This document shows positions 62,760 through 64,000 of a DNA stretch of 64,000 nucleotides, piece after piece (position 1 is the stretch's first letter; each line of letters starts with the position of its first letter). Where the stretch lies: assembly GCA_050943495.1 (NCBI GenBank), contig JBMNPH010000007.1:53784-117783 (forward strand), given 5' to 3'. A program made the translations under genes and the position numbers. Under the pieces are notes generated by a model. The model was not told the origin of the DNA. It made no database searches and saw only the letters and a list, made by a program, of their open reading frames with translations. The DNA comes from Merdivicinus sp050943495. Lineage in GTDB: Bacteria; Bacillota; Clostridia; Oscillospirales; Ruminococcaceae.

Positions 62760-63620
62760 ATGCTTTCTAGAAAACAGTATGAAGAACATTCCGAACGAGA
62801 TTTGCTGCCCGTTTCGATTGCATCCTATCATTTTGAGCAAGTGGCGATTCCCCTGCATTGGCATCGTGAAGTGGAATTTATTTTTACAGCCGATTCGGGA
62901 TTTATCGAGTTGGAAGGAAAATCCTATCCCTATGAAGCCGGTGATATAATCTGCATCAATCAGGGAATTCTTCATCGGACAAGTAATCCGGTAAAACGTG
63001 CGGATCTGTTAGTCTTCGATCTCAGGATTCTCCTTTCGCCTCTTTTGCAGAACCCTTCGCTTTTCCTCAATCCACTGGAAAAAGGACAATTACTTTTTCC
63101 ATTTTCTGTTTCCCGCACTTGTCCCTCATATCCGGATATTCTGCAATCCTTTCAGAATTGTATCGACTGTATTCGCACAAAGAAAAACGGCTGGGAAGTT
63201 TATATGCAAACTGGACTTTTGCATTTCTTAGAATTATTCTGGAAAAATCACATTTTACTGCTTTCCGCTGCGCATTCCTATAATCCGCAGATAACAGCGG
63301 TAAAAGACAGCATCCAATTTATGAAACAGCATTTTGATCAAACATTGAGTATTCAACAACTTGCCGAACAAGTTGCCCTCTCTCCTTCTCACTATATCCG
63401 CGTATTCCAGCATTATACTGGCCAGACTCCGATTGTATTTTTGAACAATATTCGTATAGAAAAAGCGGCTTCTTTTCTGCTGCAAGGTAGAACAGTCACT
63501 GAAACCGCTTTGTTGGTAGGGTTTTCCAATATTAGCTATTTTATCCGCCAGTTTAACAAAAAATATGCTCAAACTCCAAAACAATATCAAATTTCCCATA
63601 TATCTCCTCAGAATTTTTAA
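62760..63620 (+). CDS. AraC family transcriptional regulator with cupin sensor domain
   Basis: This 286-residue cytoplasmic regulator has an N-terminal cupin (IPLHWHREVEFIFTADSG with metal- or ligand-binding His, then YPYEAGDIICINQGILHR). The C-terminal AraC domain has two HTH units (SIQQLAEQVALSPSHYIRVFQHYTG and TETALLVGFSNISYFIRQFNKKY). It is divergent from GH31 and likely controls it and the glycyl radical enzyme genes in response to a sugar. RBS AGAGAGGAA precedes the ATG. Confidence 0.93.
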   Translation: MLSRKQYEEHSERDLLPVSIASYHFEQVAIPLHWHREVEFIFTADSGFIELEGKSYPYEAGDIICINQGILHRTSNPVKRADLLVFDLRILLSPLLQNPSLFLNPLEKGQLLFPFSVSRTCPSYPDILQSFQNCIDCIRTKKNGWEVYMQTGLLHFLELFWKNHILLLSAAHSYNPQITAVKDSIQFMKQHFDQTLSIQQLAEQVALSPSHYIRVFQHYTGQTPIVFLNNIRIEKAASFLLQGRTVTETALLVGFSNISYFIRQFNKKYAQTPKQYQISHISPQNF

Positions 63621-63622
63621 GG

Positions 63623-63683
63623 TAACATATTTGTATCAAAAATAATCTTAACTGATTGAAGGAAGTTCGATATAACATATTTG
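63623..63683. repeat. 11-base direct repeat downstream of the AraC gene
   Basis: TAACATATTTG occurs at 63623-63633 and 63673-63683 with 39 bases between. It lies just before the presumed edge of an integrative element and may be a chance AT-rich repeat or an insertion scar. Confidence 0.4.
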
Positions 63684-63692
63684 GCTAATGAA

Positions 63693-63723
63693 AAACCGGA
63701 CAGGAATTTCTGTCCGGTTTCAC
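63693..63723. terminator. Bidirectional terminator after the AraC gene
   Basis: AAACCGGACAG (63693-63703) pairs with CTGTCCGGTTT (63710-63720). Short T runs follow on both strands. Confidence 0.88.
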
Positions 63724-63749
63724 TTATTAATCGGAAAAATCTATATCAT

Positions 63750-63802
63750 ATCGAGTGTTCTTAACCAACCTGAGAGTTGGATGAGGACACTCGATTTCTT
63801 TT
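63750..63802 (+). terminator. Long hairpin with T run at the element edge
   Basis: ATCGAGTGTTCTTA (63750-63763) pairs, with two mismatched or wobble positions, with TGAGGACACTCGAT. Inner CCAAC (63765-63769) pairs with GTTGG (63776-63780). TTTCTTTTT follows. It may terminate transcription toward the recombinase gene or be part of an attachment region. Confidence 0.6.
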
Positions 63803-63832
63803 TGCCTACATTTTGCATCTTCTTGTATGTAT

Positions 63833-63859
63833 GAGCAGGGATTAACCTGCTCTTTTTGT
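63833..63859 (+). terminator. Terminator-like hairpin abutting the recombinase stop
   Basis: GAGCAGG (63833-63839) pairs with CCTGCTC (63846-63852), followed by TTTTTGTT on the plus strand. It touches the stop codon of the convergent minus-strand gene. Confidence 0.7.
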
Positions 63860-64000
63860 TATGCCGGTAACGCATTCGGAACATATTCAACGGCAACACC
63901 CTTGCGGGTTTCTTCGCGGTAATTGTGCTGTCTTGCAAGACTCGGCAGCTCCAGATACCCCACAAACTTATAGTGTATCTTTATCATCTGCTTGCGGTTC
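63859..64000 (-). CDS. 3' end of a probable large serine recombinase (partial)
   Basis: A minus-strand frame enters from the window end and stops at TAA (63861-63859). It encodes about 46 C-terminal residues. KIHYKFVGYLELPSL and REETRKGVAVEYVP resemble, from memory, the C-terminal tails (DUF4368-type) of clostridial large serine recombinases that move integrative elements. The rest lies outside the window, so neither the catalytic serine domain nor the family can be confirmed. Hairpins just beyond the stop fit an element boundary. Confidence 0.5.
   Translation of the reverse strand, partial: NRKQMIKIHYKFVGYLELPSLARQHNYREETRKGVAVEYVPNALPA

Noticed and set aside
1..64000. CRISPR arrays, rRNA operons or insertion sequences
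   Set aside because: No regularly spaced repeats, rRNA sequence or complete transposase gene were seen; the only mobile signal is the partial recombinase at the end.

Overview
The window looks like chromosome of a low-to-moderate G+C Gram-positive of class Clostridia, probably a gut Oscillospiraceae/Ruminococcaceae-type anaerobe. The signs are strong AGGAGG-type ribosome binding sites, frequent TTG/GTG starts, ECF-transporter S components, a THF riboswitch, lipoprotein solute-binding proteins, a glycyl radical enzyme with its activase, and GTP-type PEP carboxykinase. The placement rests on gene families only, since no 16S rRNA is present.

Layout. 1-1.5 kb: 3' end of truB, ribF, then two tRNA-Leu genes with a consensus promoter and a duplicated hairpin unit behind them. 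1.5-22.7 kb, all on the minus strand: an oligosaccharide uptake and breakdown locus. Read in its own direction it holds a membrane AraC-type sensor/regulator, three tandem paralogous solute-binding lipoproteins each with its own promoter, two LplB/YtcP-type permeases, two paralogous alpha/alpha-barrel-like proteins of unknown activity around an unrecognised 701-residue TIM-barrel-like protein, GH39 and GH43 beta-xylosidases, an MFS transporter and a DUF4037 protein. No ABC ATPase is encoded, so a shared MsmX-type ATPase elsewhere is likely. The substrate is probably a decorated xylan oligosaccharide.

22.7-27.9 kb, minus strand: a PLP enzyme of the methionine gamma-lyase-like family, two M42 aminopeptidases, murD and DUF1294. 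28-32.4 kb, plus strand: a D-aspartate-ligase-like ATP-grasp enzyme, an aspartate/glutamate racemase-family protein, asparagine synthase and a Nudix protein. The first three form a coherent pathway for a D-Asx peptidoglycan cross-bridge. 32.4-35.6 kb: rlmB and a degenerate P-type-ATPase-like membrane protein. 35.7-47.4 kb: proS, a MATE pump, a HAD-GNAT fusion, folT under a THF riboswitch, a GNAT, a DUF4367 protein, a niacin-type ECF S component with its probable repressor NiaR, a J-domain protein, DUF5685 and an aldo/keto reductase. 47.4-56.9 kb: pckG, three consecutive cyclophilin-family genes (the third lacks the catalytic motif), an ANT(6)-like nucleotidyltransferase, prfB without the usual frameshift, a RING/zinc-ribbon membrane protein, galU, a Dabb protein and a DUF2185 protein.

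56.9-63.6 kb: a divergent glycyl radical enzyme and its activase behind a GH31 glycosidase, with a divergent AraC regulator under a perfect consensus promoter. The last ~150 bases hold the 3' end of what looks like a large serine recombinase, so the window probably stops at the edge of an integrative element.

The best candidates for undescribed biology are the glycyl radical enzyme with altered active-site residues, the unknown enzyme trio in the sugar locus, and the pseudo P-type ATPase next to rlmB. Identifications come from reading motifs and remembered family features. No database search was run.
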